Shown in pieces: positions 62,657 to 64,000 of a DNA stretch of 64,000 nucleotides. A model generated the notes under the pieces. That model had not been told where the DNA came from. It searched no databases and saw nothing but the letters and a program-made list of their open reading frames with translations. Numbering within the stretch: position 1 is the first letter of the stretch; each line of letters starts with the position of its first letter. The DNA lies in contig QCUI01000001.1 of NCBI GenBank assembly GCA_003210775.1, positions 40,813 through 104,812 of the forward strand. Direction: 5' to 3'. Origin of the DNA: Synechococcus sp. AG-679-A04 (GTDB taxonomy: Bacteria > Cyanobacteriota > Cyanobacteriia > PCC-6307 > Cyanobiaceae). A program made the position numbers and the translations under genes.

Positions 62657-64000
62657 TCAGCTATCGAGAGCTTCAATCGGCGCCAGACGCGGATCGAGGA
62701 TCTTGGGCCCCATCCCGGCAAATTTCACCGCGATCGAAACCTTCTCGCCACTGCCGAAGGTGTGCGTGACTTCGCCTTCTCCAAAGCTGCTGTGCATCAC
62801 CCGGTCTCCCACACTCCAGCTCTTGCCAGGGGCAGGTCCAGCCTGACGACGACGCACGGCATTAGCCGGAGCACTGCTGCGATTGGGCGTGTCCCGGTCC
62901 ACGCGGGTGAGCCGATCCAAGCGCTGCTCGCGGCGGATCGCTGCGCCACCGGAGCGAGGGATTTCGCCTTGCACCAGAGCTTCCGGTAGTTCGGACAGAA
63001 ACACACTGGGCACGGCCGGTTCACGCATCCCGCCCCAGAGACGGCGCTCACTGGCATGGGACAGGAACAGCCGTTCCTTGGCCCGGGTAATGCCCACATA
63101 ACAAAGGCGACGCTCCTCCTCCAATGAGGCGGGATCATCCAGCGATCGATAACTGGGGAAGAGCCCCTGCTCCATCCCCACCAGGCAGACCACAGGAAAC
63201 TCCAGGCCCTTGCTGCTGTGCAGCGTCATCAGCGTGACCCGATCGGCTGCCGTGTCTTTGCTATCGGCATCGCTGGCCAAGGCAGCTGACGCCAAGAAAC
63301 CCTCGAGATCGCCTTCATCGTTCTCTTCCTGATACTGCAAGCCGGCATTGACCAACTCCTGCAGGTTGCGCCGGCGCTCTTCAGCTTCATCGGTGCCCTC
63401 GGTGATCAGCTCACTCACGTAGCCGCTTTGCTCCATCACCTGCTGAATCAGTTCCGAAGGCGCCGTGTTGTGAACGCGCTCGCGCAGCCCATTAATCAAT
63501 TCACAGAACTGCAACAGCCCTTTGGCGGAGCGGCCTCCCAAGGAGCGCACCGCTTCCGGGTCGCTCACCACATCCCAGAGCGGGATTCCCAGCTGACTCG
63601 CTGCATCAGTGAGCCGCTGAATCGTGGTTTTGCCGATGCCCCGCTTCGGTACGTTGATCACCCGCAACAGGCTGACGGTGTCAGCCGGGTTGATCATCAG
63701 GCGCAAATAGCCGAGCACATCCTTGATCTCACGCCGGTCGTAGAAGCGCAGACCACCCACCACCACGTAGGGGATCCGCCAACGCACCAGCGATTCCTCC
63801 AGTGCTCGCGACTGAGCGTTGGTGCGATACAGACAGGCCATGTCACCCCAGCTCAGCTCGGGGTTGGCAGCTTCCATCATGCGTAGCCGATGCACCACGG
63901 CTTCGGCCTCTGCAATCTCGTCGTCGCACCGGGTGAGCGAAATCAGCTCGCCTTCGCCGCGGGTGGGACGCAGCACCTTGTCGATGCGCTCGCTGTTGTT
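62657..64000 (-). CDS. pcrA: UvrD/PcrA-family DNA helicase, C-terminal part (runs off the window)
   Basis: The frame is open from the window end, so about 447 codons of the C-terminal portion are visible. It has motif IV-VI regions of superfamily 1A helicases: YRTNAQSRALEESLVRWRIPYVVVGG, FYDRREIKDVLGYLRL, NVPKRGIGKTT, VTLMTLHSSKGLEFPVVCLVG and LCYVGITRAKERLFL. The tail has SVGDRVMHSSFGEGEVT, typical of PcrA/UvrD C-termini. It unwinds DNA in repair and replication-conflict handling. An ATG-like GTG at 63976 is internal, not the start. It converges on selD with a 12-bp gap. Confidence 0.95.
   Translation of the reverse strand, partial: NNSERIDKVLRPTRGEGELISLTRCDDEIAEAEAVVHRLRMMEAANPELSWGDMACLYRTNAQSRALEESLVRWRIPYVVVGGLRFYDRREIKDVLGYLRLMINPADTVSLLRVINVPKRGIGKTTIQRLTDAASQLGIPLWDVVSDPEAVRSLGGRSAKGLLQFCELINGLRERVHNTAPSELIQQVMEQSGYVSELITEGTDEAEERRRNLQELVNAGLQYQEENDEGDLEGFLASAALASDADSKDTAADRVTLMTLHSSKGLEFPVVCLVGMEQGLFPSYRSLDDPASLEEERRLCYVGITRAKERLFLSHASERRLWGGMREPAVPSVFLSELPEALVQGEIPRSGGAAIRREQRLDRLTRVDRDTPNRSSAPANAVRRRQAGPAPGKSWSVGDRVMHSSFGEGEVTHTFGSGEKVSIAVKFAGMGPKILDPRLAPIEALDS

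Noticed and set aside
1..64000. Search for tRNA, rRNA, CRISPR arrays, transposases or integrases marking the island edges
   Set aside because: By eye I found no cloverleaf, no regular repeat array and no transposase-like frame; this is a negative from reading, not from a tool.

Overview
The window looks like a stretch of chromosome from a marine picocyanobacterium of the Synechococcus type. This is an inference from the GC-rich core genes, from a SelD fused to an NADH-dehydrogenase-like domain (a cyanobacterial arrangement as I know it), and from the gene neighbourhoods; no rRNA or other phylogenetic marker is present. The two flanks (about 1-5,300 and 53,800-64,000) are GC-rich. They enclose a large AT-rich island (about 5,500-52,500) in which every supported gene lies on the minus strand. 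No transposase, integrase, tRNA, rRNA or CRISPR array was recognised.

Left flank: a DUF218/YdcF-like membrane protein, a UDP-glucuronate-epimerase-like SDR, UDP-glucose 6-dehydrogenase, and a membrane-bound 4,6-dehydratase of the WbpM/CapD class. Island, by module in ascending coordinates: (a) 5.5-12.8 kb: glycosyltransferases, an SDR, an alkaline-phosphatase-like protein, a Wzy-like polymerase and a decayed stretch; (b) 12.9-19.2 kb: a CDP-6-deoxyhexose module (rfbF, rfbG, two RfbC-like epimerases, a zinc-containing C-methyltransferase, a Gfo/Idh oxidoreductase, an SDR) likely making a C-methyl-branched sugar; (c) 19.2-35.4 kb: glycosyltransferase, methyltransferases, a LIC12162-type transferase and a pseudaminic-acid-type module (pseB, pseC, PseF-like/aminotransferase fusion, PIG-L deacetylase, PseG-formyltransferase fusion, PseI-like synthase) with PhyH, WbqC and unknown accessory genes; (d) 35.6-42.6 kb: a legionaminic-acid-type operon (ptmE, neuA, legB, legC, a formyltransferase, neuB, neuC); (e) 43.1-52.4 kb: two transferase-like proteins, an ABC exporter, an unusual DAHP-synthase-like enzyme next to a CMP-sugar-synthetase-like gene and a 2-hydroxyacid dehydrogenase, a GT2 and an SGNH hydrolase.

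Right flank: after a 1.3-kb AT-rich gap, three plus-strand genes encode the export side (Wza-like outer-membrane protein, Wzz-like copolymerase, proline-rich secreted/outer-membrane protein). Then come hisS (minus), galE and selD-fusion (plus), and the C-terminal part of a UvrD/PcrA helicase running off the window.

Taken together the genes encode synthesis and export of an acidic cell-surface glycan. UDP-GlcA, a CDP-branched deoxysugar and two different CMP-nonulosonic acids appear to be made side by side. Each nonulosonic-acid module carries a formyltransferase-like domain and a nearby LIC12162-type transferase. The most interesting candidates are the formyl-modified dual nonulosonate pathway with its multi-domain fusions, and the DAHP-synthase-like/CMP-transferase pair, which may define an uncharacterised activated 3-deoxy-ulosonic acid.
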